Assembly (NCBI GenBank): GCA_035535995.1
Contig: DATLOZ010000023.1
Location: 1-64,000 of the forward strand
DNA from: JANYCO01 sp035535995
GTDB taxonomy: Bacteria > Bacteroidota > Bacteroidia > Cytophagales > Cytophagaceae
Direction: 5' to 3'
Length of the DNA: 64,000 bases
The number at the start of each line of letters is the position of its first letter. Positions within the stretch are counted from its first letter, which is position 1. The notes below the pieces were generated by a model. It worked only from the letters and a program-made list of their open reading frames with translations. It made no database searches and was not told where the DNA came from. This document shows, piece after piece, positions 1-9,730 of the stretch. The position numbers and the translations under genes are program-made.

Positions 1-100
<100 letters not shown>

Positions 101-400
101 AAAATCTAACCAATCACCTACTAAATTCGTGTGATCGGAACTAAACTAATACCTACTTAAGTCGTGTATCGCTTAGCTAATGTGTCTGTCGGATCCTGAA
201 CCTCTAATTCTATTCAAAGTCCTAGTCAATTCCTTAAAATTAACTAAGTTTAATTCGTCATTCCTTCTTAAAACATCTTGTCAAAGAACTTTTTAATCTC
301 TCCTTTCGGGTCAATTAATTGTAGCTTAATCAGCCATTTTTTTAATTAAAAAAGAGAACTTCTTTCTCCTTTTTGTCCCCGTTGTTGTCGTAAGGGAGTG
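101..400 (-). other. 16S rRNA leader region
   Basis: About 300 bases between the promoter and the 16S 5' end contain no plausible coding sequence. They include an AT-rich stretch near 335-355 and a GAGAA/TTCTC inverted pair close to 350-370. No tRNA or other RNA gene was recognised here. It is interpreted as transcribed rRNA leader. Confidence 0.6.
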
Positions 401-432
401 CAAAGGTATAGGAACGAATTTCAAATGCAAAA
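401..432 (-). promoter_or_regulatory. rRNA operon promoter, Bacteroidota type
   Basis: On the minus strand TTTTG (428-432) is separated by 19 bases from TACCTTTG (401-408). This is an exact fit to the known Bacteroidota primary-sigma promoter TTTG-N19-TAnnTTTG. It lies about 300 bases upstream of the 16S 5' end, leaving a leader of the size expected for rRNA antitermination and processing signals. Confidence 0.8.
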
Positions 433-636
433 CATTTCTAAAAAATATTTTTGAGAGTTATTAACATGTATTGAAGATCAATCATATAAGCTTAAAAAAA
501 AATAAAAATCTTTTCTTTCTCTTATTCCAAAAGCATTTTTAAATACCCCATACATTATCTATGTTTCAACTAGTCCGAGAAAACAGTCAAATAGTTCGTA
601 GTACTAAAACATTAGTGTTGGAGGTTAATATATTTG

Positions 637-1683
637 TCAAAAAGCAATTCCTTTTTCTAATACAAGCTGGTCGAATTTCTCTTTCTCTTTTAAAAAATAT
701 ATTTCTATAGGAATATAAAAAAAAGGTTTCCCTCTCAATTCATTTTTCATGACTGAATCCTGAAATTTCACCATATCTTTTTCTGTTGTCATCAAAATAT
801 GATCATCATTTCGATTTAATTGCTCAAATCTTTTAATAATCCTTCGAACATCTTCCTTTTTATAAGAATAATGATCAGGAAAACTGATCTGTTCCTCCAA
901 TCCAAATGTCATCTGTATATAGTCCACCAATGGCGCAGCGTAGGCCAGTCCTGTAAATAAAACTACTTTTTTCCCCTGCCACTTTAGCTCAGAATCAAAA
1001 ACAGCCTGTGGCGCACTATATTTAATCCCTGTGAAAAACACGGGCGTGTCATTTTTAATATAAGGAAGTATCTTCTCCCGGATTTCATTTTCTTCCTTTT
1101 CAGAAAGCGAATCCGGACACTTCGATACTATTACGGCATCTGCTCTTTTTGCCCCGTTTCTTGACTCACGCAAACGACCTGCAGGAAGTACGAAGTCATT
1201 ATAGAAAGGACGATTATAATCTGACAGCAATATATTCATCAAAGGGCGAACAGCTCGGTGTTGATAAGCATCGTCTAATAATACTACCTGGGTTTCCGGT
1301 TTTTCTAACAAAATAGATGGAATAGCTAAGGCTCTCTCCTCTCCTACTGCTACCGTAATTTCATTTCCATATTTCAGTTGATATTGATAAGGTTCATCGC
1401 CAATAGTAAGTGCGGAACTTCTTTCGTCTGCAATGATAAAGCCCTTGGTTTTTCTTCCATAACCGCGGCTCAATGTTGCTACCTTATACTGTTGCTTTAG
1501 TAATCGAATCAAATATTCAATATGAGGAGTTTTGCCCGTCCCTCCGACCGTGAGATTGCCTACTGCGATGATATTGGCGTCGAATTGGATCGAACCTCTT
1601 CTGCCTGTATCATACAAATAATTTCTTACACGCATAATGAAAACATATAAGATTGAAAAAGGAAGTAGCAAAAATTTTAACAT
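637..1683 (-). CDS. lpxK: Tetraacyldisaccharide 4'-kinase LpxK
   Basis: Phosphorylates the 4' position of the tetraacylated disaccharide-1-phosphate precursor of lipid A at the inner face of the cytoplasmic membrane, the sixth step of the Raetz pathway. The 348-aa length fits the family. Visible are an N-terminal hydrophobic membrane helix (residues 1-18), a P-loop GNLTVGGTGKTPH at 42-54, and the conserved LLDDAYQHR block near 134-142 (DDGFQHR in most homologues). ATG start at 1681-1683. It stands alone, transcribed in the same direction as the rRNA operon beyond it, and divergently from the Nif3 gene. Confidence 0.96.
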   Translation of the reverse strand: MLKFLLLPFSILYVFIMRVRNYLYDTGRRGSIQFDANIIAVGNLTVGGTGKTPHIEYLIRLLKQQYKVATLSRGYGRKTKGFIIADERSSALTIGDEPYQYQLKYGNEITVAVGEERALAIPSILLEKPETQVVLLDDAYQHRAVRPLMNILLSDYNRPFYNDFVLPAGRLRESRNGAKRADAVIVSKCPDSLSEKEENEIREKILPYIKNDTPVFFTGIKYSAPQAVFDSELKWQGKKVVLFTGLAYAAPLVDYIQMTFGLEEQISFPDHYSYKKEDVRRIIKRFEQLNRNDDHILMTTEKDMVKFQDSVMKNELRGKPFFYIPIEIYFLKEKEKFDQLVLEKGIAF

Positions 1684-1756
1684 ACAGAATAAATTTAAAG
1701 CAATATAACCAGACGGAAAATAATAACTACAAATAGAATTCTTTCTTCCGGCTGAA

Positions 1757-1787
1757 ATTTCAGAACTGTTTTATTATCTTAACTTTG
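1757..1787 (+). promoter_or_regulatory. Promoter upstream of the Nif3-family gene
   Basis: TAACTTTG at 1780-1787 matches the Bacteroidota -7 element TAnnTTTG exactly. A TTTC at about -33 is a near match to TTTG. The predicted start of transcription is some 15 bases before the ATG at 1810. Confidence 0.5.
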
Positions 1788-1809
1788 TTACCTAAAGATT
1801 TTAATTAAA

Positions 1810-2904
1810 ATGCTTGTAAAAGAAATCGTTCAATACCTTGAAACCATCGCTCCGCCGGCTTATCAGGAAGGGTATGACAACAGCGGCCTGATCACCGGGC
1901 ATATGCAGCAGGAAGTGAAAGGCATTCTGATCAGTCTAGACTGCCTGGAAACAGTAGTGGAAGAAGCAATTCGTGAGAACTGCAATCTTATTGTTTCGCA
2001 TCATCCTATTATATTCAGAGGATTGAAGAGAATTAATGGAAACAACTATATAGAAAGAACAATCCTCAAGGCTATTAAACATGATATTGCTCTTTATGCG
2101 ATCCATACAAATCTGGACAATGTAGCTGGCGGTGTCAATTTTAAGATCGCTCAAAAAATAGGGTTGGAAAATGTGAGAATATTGGCGCCGAAAAAACAAA
2201 TTTTAAAAAAACTGGTCACGTTTGTTCCTTTGGCAGACAAAGATAAACTTCTACAAGCCTTATATAAAGCGGGAGTCGGCAATATCGGCAACTATTCCGA
2301 ATGCAGCTACCAAACTGATGGAACAGGCACTTTCAAACCCAATGAAAAAGCCAATCCAGCCATCGGAACTTCCGGAAAACAAGAAACTGTGGAAGAGAAA
2401 AAAATAGAAGTGATCTTTCCTTCCTACCTGGAAGGCTCTGTAGTAAATGCACTTTACAACAATCATCCTTACGAAGAACCTGCTTATGATCTACTCCTGC
2501 TAGAAAATAAATTTGCCGAAGTAGGTTCAGGAGCTGTAGGAACACTGCCCGAATCGATGACAGAGGAGGAGTTTATGAAACATCTTAAAAGCAGCATGAA
2601 TCTGGTTTGCATACGCCATACAGCCTTTACAGGAAGAAAAATAAAAAAAGTAGCGTTATGTGGCGGGTCGGGAAGTTTTTTGCTTAAAAATGCGCTCGGA
2701 ACAGGTGCAGATATCTATGTATCAGCAGATTTCAAATACCACGAATTTTTCGATGCTGAAAATAAGATCGTTATTGCCGATATAGGGCACTATGAAAGTG
2801 AAGTTTACACAAAAGATTTGATTTATGATTTTTTAATTGAAAAATTTAGTAATATTGCAGTCCGTTTATCTAAAATTGATACAAACCCAATAAGTTATAT
2901 ATAA
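1810..2904 (+). CDS. Nif3-like dinuclear metal centre protein
   Basis: Member of the NIF3/YqfO family (often annotated GTP cyclohydrolase I type 2 on weak grounds); biochemical role unsettled. The 364-aa size with an inserted middle domain (about residues 125-230, YqfO/PII-like) between the two Nif3 halves is the long form. Metal-ligand motifs visible: IVSHHPIIF near residue 62, HTNLDN near 98, and the C-terminal IGHYESE near 330. Followed after 7 bases by the zinc-ribbon gene, a neighbour pair conserved in Bacteroidota, so the two are very likely co-transcribed. ATG start; no clear Shine-Dalgarno. Confidence 0.93.
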   Translation: MLVKEIVQYLETIAPPAYQEGYDNSGLITGHMQQEVKGILISLDCLETVVEEAIRENCNLIVSHHPIIFRGLKRINGNNYIERTILKAIKHDIALYAIHTNLDNVAGGVNFKIAQKIGLENVRILAPKKQILKKLVTFVPLADKDKLLQALYKAGVGNIGNYSECSYQTDGTGTFKPNEKANPAIGTSGKQETVEEKKIEVIFPSYLEGSVVNALYNNHPYEEPAYDLLLLENKFAEVGSGAVGTLPESMTEEEFMKHLKSSMNLVCIRHTAFTGRKIKKVALCGGSGSFLLKNALGTGADIYVSADFKYHEFFDAENKIVIADIGHYESEVYTKDLIYDFLIEKFSNIAVRLSKIDTNPISYI

Positions 2905-2911
2905 CTATTTA

Positions 2912-3658
2912 ATGGAAACTACAGTAGCACAAAAACTCGAAGCACTCGCAAAATTACAATCTATCGATTCAAAATTAGATGAGATCATTCAGGTAAGAGG
3001 TGATCTTCCTGAAGAAGTAAGAGATCTGGAAGATGAACTAGCAGGGTATGATGCAAGAGTGAAAAGATTTGAAGCAGAAATTGTGAAGCTGGAAGAAGAT
3101 ATTAACACTTACAAGCAGACTGCTAAAGAAGCTGAAAAGCTGATCAAAAAATATGCTGAGCAACAAAAGAACGTACGCAACAACCGTGAGTACGAGGCGA
3201 TCAGCAAAGAAATAGAGCTTCAACAACTTGAGATCCAGGTTTGCCAGAAAAAAGCAAAAGAAGCTGCTTTCAAGATTGAAAGCAAAAACGAAGAAATCAC
3301 TAGTACTAAGAAAGTTCTTTCCGAAAGAAAGAAAGATCTTAAAACTAAAAAAGAAGAGCTGGAAGTAATCACCGACGAGAGCAAAGAAGAAGAAACAAAA
3401 CTGATCAAAGAGAGAGAGAAACAAGCTAAAATGATCGAAGAGCGTTTGCTGGTTTCTTACAACAAGATCAGAGCTAACGCGATCAATGGTCTGGCTGTGG
3501 TACCAGTAAAAAGAGACGCTTGCGGCGGATGCTTCAATACAGTGCCTCCTCAAAGACAAGTAGACATTCGTGAGAAAAAGAAAATTATTGTTTGCGAACA
3601 TTGCGGAAGGATCTTCTCTCACGTAGAAATGAATGTTTCCGAGCTAATCAAAAAATAA
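2912..3658 (+). CDS. C4-type zinc-ribbon coiled-coil protein (DUF164 family)
   Basis: 248 aa, almost wholly charged heptad-rich coiled coil (residues about 5-190), ending in a zinc ribbon with CGGC (about 207-210) and CEHC (about 229-232). This is the zf-RING_7/DUF164 architecture; structural homologues suggest nucleic-acid or protein binding, but the function in Bacteroidota is not established. Its tight linkage to the Nif3 gene upstream is recurrent. The next gene starts directly at the base after its stop codon. Confidence 0.93.
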   Translation: METTVAQKLEALAKLQSIDSKLDEIIQVRGDLPEEVRDLEDELAGYDARVKRFEAEIVKLEEDINTYKQTAKEAEKLIKKYAEQQKNVRNNREYEAISKEIELQQLEIQVCQKKAKEAAFKIESKNEEITSTKKVLSERKKDLKTKKEELEVITDESKEEETKLIKEREKQAKMIEERLLVSYNKIRANAINGLAVVPVKRDACGGCFNTVPPQRQVDIREKKKIIVCEHCGRIFSHVEMNVSELIKK

Positions 3659-5170
3659 TTGATTTTTAAGATCAACATTTCCAAGACAACAAAAAGGGTG
3701 GCGTTTATATTCCACCCTTTTTTTATACTGCTTTTTTTACAACCTATTTTTTCTTTTGCCGAATTCACCTTCACTCCCAAAAACGAAACAGCCTATACCG
3801 CTTTTTTATCACTACATATAGACAAAGGACAAAAGCTGGTCAACGAAAGCACGAAAGAAAATCCTTCCAATGGTATCAATATTCTTCTGGCCAATTATTC
3901 TGATGCCATCAGGATCTTTCTTTCCGAAGATGCCAAACTTTATAATACACTTTCGCCTAATGAAAGCATCCGCCTGGATAAAATTCAAAAGCTAGAAAAA
4001 AACTCGCCTTACTATCGTTTTACTCAAGCCGAGATCAAGTTGCAATGGGCTTTTGTAAAATTAAAAATGGGAGATGAATTCAATGCAATGCTGAATATAC
4101 GAAGCGCCTATCGCTTACTGGAACAAAACATTAAAGAGTTTCCTGATTTTGTTCCCAATAAAAAAACAATGGGACTTCTGAATGTGCTGATCGGTTCGAT
4201 CCCTTCCAATTACAATTGGGTATTGTCGCTGGTAGGTATGGAAGGAAGCATAGATAAAGGAATAGAGCAACTCAACGAAGTTTGCAACGCCAACACTCCA
4301 TTTCGCCAGGAAGCTTTCATAATTAAAGTAGTAGTAGAAAATTATATTACTCATGCACATAAAGGAAAACTCGATGACGCCGCTAAGCTTTATCAGAATT
4401 ATTCCGACAACCTTTTGATCTGCTATCTTTATGCAGCCATTCTTACTAAGAATTCGCATGCAGACGAAGCATTGAAAGTTATCAGCAATCGTCCGGTGGG
4501 CAACGATCTTATTTATTTTCCTCACGTAGATCTTTTGCTAGGAGAATTACATTTATACAAAGGCGAATACCTCGAGGCGCGCGAATATTACAATCATTTT
4601 ATTACTCATTTCAGAGGACAAAACTCTGTGAAGGATGCCTACTTCAAGATCTTTCTCACATATTGGCTCAACGATGAAGATGAACAAGCCTTTCCTTACT
4701 TCGACAAGATTCTTCAGAATGGCCGCGAGCTCTACGACTCAGACAAACACGCACAACGCATTGCTAAAAACCGTGAAATCCCCAACAAAATACTGACTAA
4801 GATTAGACTTTACACAGACGGAGGTTACTACACTTCAGCGTTTGAACTTATGAAGACGCTTTCGATGAACCAGTTTTATACCAAAAGAGAAAAACTGGAA
4901 TACTTATACCGCACCGCCCGGCTTTACCACAAAGCCGGACAACTCAATGATGCAATCGTATATTACAAAAAAACGATTGAGCTATCGGCTGAGGAAAATT
5001 ATTATTTTGCGCCCAACTCTGCACTACAGTTGGGATATATCTATCAAAGTCGTAACGAAAAAGAAGAAGCGATCCGGCAATTCAACAATGCACTGAATTA
5101 CAAAAATTACGAATATAAAAATAGTATTGACAACAAGGCAAAAGCTGCCCTGAATGAATTGAAAAATTAA
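3659..5170 (+). CDS. Secreted TPR-repeat protein
   Basis: 503-aa protein with a hydrophobic N-terminal export signal (residues about 12-33, ending SFA) and TPR-like helical repeats; the clearest two lie at about 410-440 and 447-480 (LGYIYQSRNEKEEAIRQFNN). The start is TTG at 3659, abutting the preceding stop; this choice keeps the Lys/Arg residues in front of the signal helix. A GTG at 3698 in the same frame is the alternative but would remove them. Likely periplasmic scaffold protein. Third gene of a Nif3-zinc ribbon-TPR-pabB run. Specific function unknown. Confidence 0.8.
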   Translation: MIFKINISKTTKRVAFIFHPFFILLFLQPIFSFAEFTFTPKNETAYTAFLSLHIDKGQKLVNESTKENPSNGINILLANYSDAIRIFLSEDAKLYNTLSPNESIRLDKIQKLEKNSPYYRFTQAEIKLQWAFVKLKMGDEFNAMLNIRSAYRLLEQNIKEFPDFVPNKKTMGLLNVLIGSIPSNYNWVLSLVGMEGSIDKGIEQLNEVCNANTPFRQEAFIIKVVVENYITHAHKGKLDDAAKLYQNYSDNLLICYLYAAILTKNSHADEALKVISNRPVGNDLIYFPHVDLLLGELHLYKGEYLEAREYYNHFITHFRGQNSVKDAYFKIFLTYWLNDEDEQAFPYFDKILQNGRELYDSDKHAQRIAKNREIPNKILTKIRLYTDGGYYTSAFELMKTLSMNQFYTKREKLEYLYRTARLYHKAGQLNDAIVYYKKTIELSAEENYYFAPNSALQLGYIYQSRNEKEEAIRQFNNALNYKNYEYKNSIDNKAKAALNELKN

Positions 5171-5171
5171 C

Positions 5172-6443
5172 GTGAGAAAAACGTTTTCTTTTTTACCTGA
5201 ACCTGGTTTTGTTGACAAAGCACTTTCATTTGCCGACCAATATTTGCATGCGGTATATCTGAACCCAAACGACTATCGATATCCTCACAAGGCCTTTCTT
5301 CATGTGCTGGCTTTCGGCACCTACAAAGAGCTACAGGCACAACCAGAAAATAATTTTGACGCACTAAAAAAATTTCTTGATCAGAACCGCGATTGGACGT
5401 TTGGTTATTTTTCTTACGATCTTAAAAATGAAATCGAATTACTGCAAAGCAATCACGAAGATCTGATAGGTTTTGCACCTATTTCTTTTTTTGTTCCTGA
5501 GCATCTTATTTTTTTTGAAAAAGAAAAAATCATTATTCAATCTTACGACGATCCGGAAAAAATTTACCAGGCAATCAATCGGCAAAACATCGACCTATCG
5601 CCTATTTCTGCAATCACAGGTTTGCAGCAGAAGATCTCGCGTGAAGCGTATATTGAAAAGATCAATCTTATTCGTAAACACATCAAAGAAGGTGATCTTT
5701 ATGAGATAAATTTTTGCATGGAATATTTCGGCCGTGGCGTGAAACTTTCGCCTTTGGCAGTGTATCAGAAATTGAATAAGATCTCGCCCATGCCTTTTTC
5801 CTCTTATGTTAAAATAAGAGAACATTATTTGATCGGGGCTTCTCCTGAACGTTTTCTAAAAAAAGAAAAACAAAAAATTATTTCTCAGCCTATCAAAGGC
5901 ACTGCCAAAAGAGAACTCAATCCTGAAAAAGACGAATTGGTTAAAACAGCGCTGGAAAACAATCCGAAAGAACGCGCAGAAAATGTGATGATCGTAGACC
6001 TGGTTCGAAACGATCTTTCCCGCAGTGCAGTAGCTGGCTCTGTGCAGGCGGAAGAGTTGTGCAAAGTATATACCTTTCCTAAAGTACATCAAATGATCTC
6101 TACGATCGTAGCGGAGCTCCCTGTTTCCGTACACCCGATAGATATGATCCGCGACGCTTTTCCGATGGGAAGTATGACAGGCGCTCCGAAGGTACGTGCG
6201 ATGGAATTGATTGAACAGTATGAAGAAAGCAAGCGCGGACTTTTCTCTGGTGCAGTCGGTTATTTCAGTCCTGAAATGGATTTTGATTTCAATGTAGTGA
6301 TCCGTAGCCTGCTTTACAATCAGGCAGCATGCACGCTATCCTTCCAGGTGGGTAGTGCAATCACGTATTCTTCTTCCGCAGAGATGGAATATGAGGAGTG
6401 TGCCGTGAAAACAGCGGCTATTCGTGAGGTGCTTAATGGTTGA
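5172..6443 (+). CDS. pabB: Aminodeoxychorismate synthase component I PabB
   Basis: Chorismate-utilising enzyme; converts chorismate plus ammonia to 4-amino-4-deoxychorismate for folate synthesis. The motif PIKGTAKRE (about residues 239-247) carries the lysine that marks PabB; TrpE-type enzymes have PIAGT instead. The conserved SMTGAPKVRAMELI block is present near 335, and GAVGYFSP near 357. At 423 aa it is the short form with an abbreviated N-terminal domain. GTG start at 5172, one base after the preceding stop. No pabA/pabC is in the window. Confidence 0.9.
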   Translation: MRKTFSFLPEPGFVDKALSFADQYLHAVYLNPNDYRYPHKAFLHVLAFGTYKELQAQPENNFDALKKFLDQNRDWTFGYFSYDLKNEIELLQSNHEDLIGFAPISFFVPEHLIFFEKEKIIIQSYDDPEKIYQAINRQNIDLSPISAITGLQQKISREAYIEKINLIRKHIKEGDLYEINFCMEYFGRGVKLSPLAVYQKLNKISPMPFSSYVKIREHYLIGASPERFLKKEKQKIISQPIKGTAKRELNPEKDELVKTALENNPKERAENVMIVDLVRNDLSRSAVAGSVQAEELCKVYTFPKVHQMISTIVAELPVSVHPIDMIRDAFPMGSMTGAPKVRAMELIEQYEESKRGLFSGAVGYFSPEMDFDFNVVIRSLLYNQAACTLSFQVGSAITYSSSAEMEYEECAVKTAAIREVLNG

Positions 6444-6602
6444 AGAATTTAGATACGGGATGCATCCAGCGTCCGTACCCTCCCCATGTGAAAACTGTAA
6501 CAGATTCATAAACCTATGTAAATACAGAGCCATATGTTTTGCTGATCTTTGAATCAATTACAAATATATCGGTTGAAGTTTCGCCATAATTTTACAGCCG
6601 AG

Positions 6603-6645
6603 AGCGATGAGGTATTTTTTGAAATGCCTCATCGCTGTTTTTAGA
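6603..6645 (+). terminator. Rho-independent terminator after pabB
   Basis: AGCGATGAGG (6603-6612) pairs with CCTCATCGCT, then GTTTTTA. Ten-base-pair stem with an AT-rich loop. It lies 160 bases after the pabB stop and just upstream of the next gene at 6678. Confidence 0.75.
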
Positions 6646-6677
6646 GGCAAAATCAATTCACTCAAACTATTTTTTTT

Positions 6678-7175
6678 ATGAAAAAGGAAGAACATCCAGA
6701 AGTAGATAGGTTGGTAGAACTATTGAAAGAAGTACATACCTGTATGCTTATCACACACGAACGTTTTAACGGAGAGCTGGCGGGACGACCAATGGGAATT
6801 ACTAAGGTAGAGCCGGACGGCACCATGTGGTTCTTTGCCAAAGTAATGTCGCAAAAGGTGGAAGAGCTTGAACACGACGAACAAGTTTCTGTAGTGATCA
6901 TTGATGAGAAAAAGAATATTTATTTAATGATCCACGGCAAGGGAGATATTTCTTACGACAAAGAAAAGATGAAAGAGCTCTGGAATCCTACCATGAAAGC
7001 CTGGTTTCCGGAAGGGTTGGATGATCCTGACATGGTATTGATCAAAATAATTCCTACAGAAGCCAAGTATTGGGAAAGCAGTTCCAGCAAAATGGTTGTG
7101 CTCTTCAATATGGTAAAGGCGGCCGTGACGGGAAAAGAATACGATGAAGGATCGATGGGGAAAATAAACCTGTAG
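6678..7175 (+). CDS. Pyridoxamine 5'-phosphate oxidase family protein (general stress protein 26-like)
   Basis: 165 aa with the split-barrel flavin-binding fold signature: an early VHTCMLITHERFNG strand, RPMGITKVEPDGTMWFF, and later VSVVIIDEKKNIYLMIHGKG. This matches the general-stress PNPOx-like subfamily, which binds FMN or related cofactor rather than acting in vitamin B6 synthesis. The substrate is unknown. It sits alone between two terminators. Confidence 0.88.
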   Translation: MKKEEHPEVDRLVELLKEVHTCMLITHERFNGELAGRPMGITKVEPDGTMWFFAKVMSQKVEELEHDEQVSVVIIDEKKNIYLMIHGKGDISYDKEKMKELWNPTMKAWFPEGLDDPDMVLIKIIPTEAKYWESSSSKMVVLFNMVKAAVTGKEYDEGSMGKINL

Positions 7176-7188
7176 ATCTTCACAAAAG

Positions 7189-7217
7189 AAGTCCTGAATT
7201 TCTTCAGGACTTTTTTA
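7189..7217. terminator. Bidirectional rho-independent terminator
   Basis: AAGTCCTGAA / TTCAGGACTT stem (7189-7212) followed by a T run on the plus strand and flanked by A residues on the other side. It separates the converging PNPOx-like gene and the ABC-transporter operon. Confidence 0.85.
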
Positions 7218-7218
7218 T

Positions 7219-8004
7219 TTATTTTATATAGTGAATACTCATTTTTTTCAGCAAATGTACATCAGTCTCGTAATGGCTATCTTCGTCTAAGGTGAGATCC
7301 ATATGATCGAAATCTTTTACCAGATAGCTTTCATATTCTTTGTTTAAAATCGTTGAGTTTCTCATTTCAATATTCAATTCTTTCACAAAAGAAAAATTCG
7401 CATTTATTTCCGTGTTAAATAATTTCATATTTATTTTATGCGGTACTGATATCATTACAGATCGATCAATATGAATATCGTCACTCATCGTATGGGTAAC
7501 CCATGATGCATCTTTTAAATAAAAATCAAGGTCACCGCTAAAATATTCGTCTGTTTTTATTTTAAGAGATATGTTAGTTCCATTTGCCTCGATCTTTTTA
7601 AAAATTGATTTAGCATGAACAGAAATCACCCTTTCAGTATTGTATTCTCCTTCTTCGTTTGAAATCAATTTATTTTCCGCGTTATCTTTATTAAAATCAT
7701 ACTGTATGGCAAGTACTCCGTTTTCAATTTTATAAGAAATATATTTGGCAGCTGTTGTATCCAGCCGAATATAATTGACGGTGTCTTCTACAAAATCAAG
7801 CTGAAGAATTTTATATTTTCCATTTAGTACAATCTCTGATAAGGTCCCTTCATAATTTTCTTTTTTATATCCAGCTGCTTCTTTTGCATCCATATCAATA
7901 TAATTGCCATTCTTAATCTTAATATACATAGCTAAATACATGGCCAAAGGAATAAGCATAAGCAGAAATATACTCACGGTAAAGAGAATAGTAGATCTTT
8001 TCAT
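7219..8004 (-). CDS. Membrane-anchored hypothetical protein of the ABC operon
   Basis: 261 aa with one N-terminal membrane helix (about residues 5-28) followed by an extracytoplasmic region of alternating short beta strands, resembling the putative autotransporter-adhesin-head (GIN/DUF2807) type of fold, though without a sequence hallmark strong enough to be sure. Its ATG overlaps the TGA of the upstream permease gene (ATGA at 8001-8004), so it is translationally coupled. The context makes it an accessory subunit or a target of the ABC transporter. Function unknown. Confidence 0.75.
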   Translation of the reverse strand: MKRSTILFTVSIFLLMLIPLAMYLAMYIKIKNGNYIDMDAKEAAGYKKENYEGTLSEIVLNGKYKILQLDFVEDTVNYIRLDTTAAKYISYKIENGVLAIQYDFNKDNAENKLISNEEGEYNTERVISVHAKSIFKKIEANGTNISLKIKTDEYFSGDLDFYLKDASWVTHTMSDDIHIDRSVMISVPHKINMKLFNTEINANFSFVKELNIEMRNSTILNKEYESYLVKDFDHMDLTLDEDSHYETDVHLLKKMSIHYIK

Positions 8005-8900
8005 ATTTCTTTCTCCTTTAGCTTAAGATAAGAACAATACATCAATACAACTGGCACAAAAATCAGCAAGCTATATAGTAGTATAAGTAGAGAAGTAGTA
8101 CTAAACGTTGCTTCGTATTTCAATCCATCATCATTATACAAACTAGCGGAAAACGGAAAATTATAATTCCATCCATCTGGTAACCTCAGAATATTATCGA
8201 GTACTAACGCATAAAACGCGAAAATAGCACCGATCACAAAAGCGAGGATAAGCGTTTTGAAAAAAGAGAAACGATTGAACCAGGCTGCTCCGTACATAAA
8301 GAACCCTACAACTGAAAAATAGCCACTGCATATTCCCCAATATATTTCATGCTCGCCGGCGGTGAAAAGATATGCATACAAAATTCTTGATACATAATAG
8401 TACTCTCCTGCCAGAGGCGCCTCTCTTATATTGTGCCATTCCTGTGCCCTAACTAAAAAAGTAAACGGTATATTTAAAATACTGAAGATAATGTTGTAGA
8501 TAATAAAAAACAGAAATATTCTTACCAAAAATTCAGCCAGCCATTTTTCTAAATAAGAAGCGGGTTTATTCATATAGAAAATACTTTCCGCTGTGTTTGA
8601 AAAATTCACAAAACTAATGCTAGCAAAAATACCTCCGAAGAGAAACAAACCGATTAAGTACAGGACCATTTGTATAGTTTCCCATTCCGTAAATTTGGAA
8701 TACATATATACATAATCATGACTAGTAGTATCGGGATTGTAATACCTGCCATGGAAGTTTTCCATAGAATAAATAAGCAGAAAAACGATCAATCCCAGAA
8801 AGAACATTCCGACTGTATACAAAAGATACTTCTGCCTATTTTCCACTACATGATTGGAAAGCAGCAACGAAAGCCTCGAAAATTTTAGCGTCTTACTCAT
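8001..8900 (-). CDS. ABC transporter permease-type membrane protein
   Basis: 299 aa with about six to seven hydrophobic helices (for example residues 25-45, 80-105, 130-155, 190-220, 225-250, 270-290). No family hallmark beyond the ABC-2-like membrane layout. It overlaps the ATP-binding gene upstream and the anchored protein gene downstream by ATGA junctions, which places it as the transmembrane part of this transporter. Substrate unknown; the arrangement recalls YtrB/YtrA-class exporters induced by envelope stress, but no GntR regulator is present here. Confidence 0.82.
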   Translation of the reverse strand: MSKTLKFSRLSLLLSNHVVENRQKYLLYTVGMFFLGLIVFLLIYSMENFHGRYYNPDTTSHDYVYMYSKFTEWETIQMVLYLIGLFLFGGIFASISFVNFSNTAESIFYMNKPASYLEKWLAEFLVRIFLFFIIYNIIFSILNIPFTFLVRAQEWHNIREAPLAGEYYYVSRILYAYLFTAGEHEIYWGICSGYFSVVGFFMYGAAWFNRFSFFKTLILAFVIGAIFAFYALVLDNILRLPDGWNYNFPFSASLYNDDGLKYEATFSTTSLLILLYSLLIFVPVVLMYCSYLKLKEKEI

Positions 8901-9730
8901 GCTTTAAAAAGTTTATTCATTTCTTCCGGTTTGACCATTACTGCTTTATAGAGCATTTCCATATCTACTTTAGAGACACTTCCGGAACGGTTCAAAATCA
9001 TTTCGGAAACACCGTGCAATGTTTCTTCTGAGAAAATAATTTCTGCCGACGGAGAAGCAAGAGCATTTTGAAGAAAAGAAATTTTTTGTCCTATGGTATT
9101 AATCGATTCGTTGAATAATATTTTCCCCTTGTCTATCACACAAATCCTGTTTACGAGGTCTTCAATATCTTTCACTTGATGCGTGCTGATCACAATACAT
9201 TTGTCCGAGCCTGCTATACAGCTCATTACTTTTTTGAATTGTGTTTTACTCACAATGTCCAAGCCGTTTGTAGGTTCGTCCATCAACAAAAGTTCTGTAT
9301 TTGTAGAGAGACTAAAAGCGATCAGGAGTTTCTTTTTTTGTCCCATGCTCATCCGATCCATGCGTTGATCATGCGGCACTTCCATTTCGGTAAGAAGTTT
9401 TGTAAAATCTTCGTGGCTGAACCGAGGGTAGAACGGTGATAGTGTGCGGGTAAATTCTTTTACCAATACAGCAGGTACAAAAAATTCTTCGGGCAGGAGA
9501 AATAATTTGCTAAGCATCTCTGGACTGCGCTCCATTGTGGAGTAGCCGAATACGGTGATCTTACCTTGTTTGGGTTTGAGTAATCCGCAGATGTTGCGGA
9601 AGAGAGTGCTTTTACCAGTGCCGTTTTTGCCAAGCAGTCCGTAAATATTTCCGGGTTCGAAATTCACTGATAGGTCTTCGAACACTAATTTCTTTTTATA
9701 AGAATAGCTGAGATTTTCAATCTGAATCAT
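8897..9730 (-). CDS. ABC transporter ATP-binding protein
   Basis: ATPase subunit. Walker A GLLGKNGTGKSTLF (near residue 32), signature SMGQKKKL (near 134), Walker B LLLMDEPTNGLD (near 155) and the switch histidine in STHQ (near 190) are all visible. The ABC-2/YtrB-like class is the best match. An in-frame GTG lies two codons upstream (9736), but ATG at 9730 gives the usual MIQIENLSYSY start and is preferred. First gene of a three-gene operon with 4-base overlaps. Confidence 0.92.
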   Translation of the reverse strand: MIQIENLSYSYKKKLVFEDLSVNFEPGNIYGLLGKNGTGKSTLFRNICGLLKPKQGKITVFGYSTMERSPEMLSKLFLLPEEFFVPAVLVKEFTRTLSPFYPRFSHEDFTKLLTEMEVPHDQRMDRMSMGQKKKLLIAFSLSTNTELLLMDEPTNGLDIVSKTQFKKVMSCIAGSDKCIVISTHQVKDIEDLVNRICVIDKGKILFNESINTIGQKISFLQNALASPSAEIIFSEETLHGVSEMILNRSGSVSKVDMEMLYKAVMVKPEEMNKLFKA

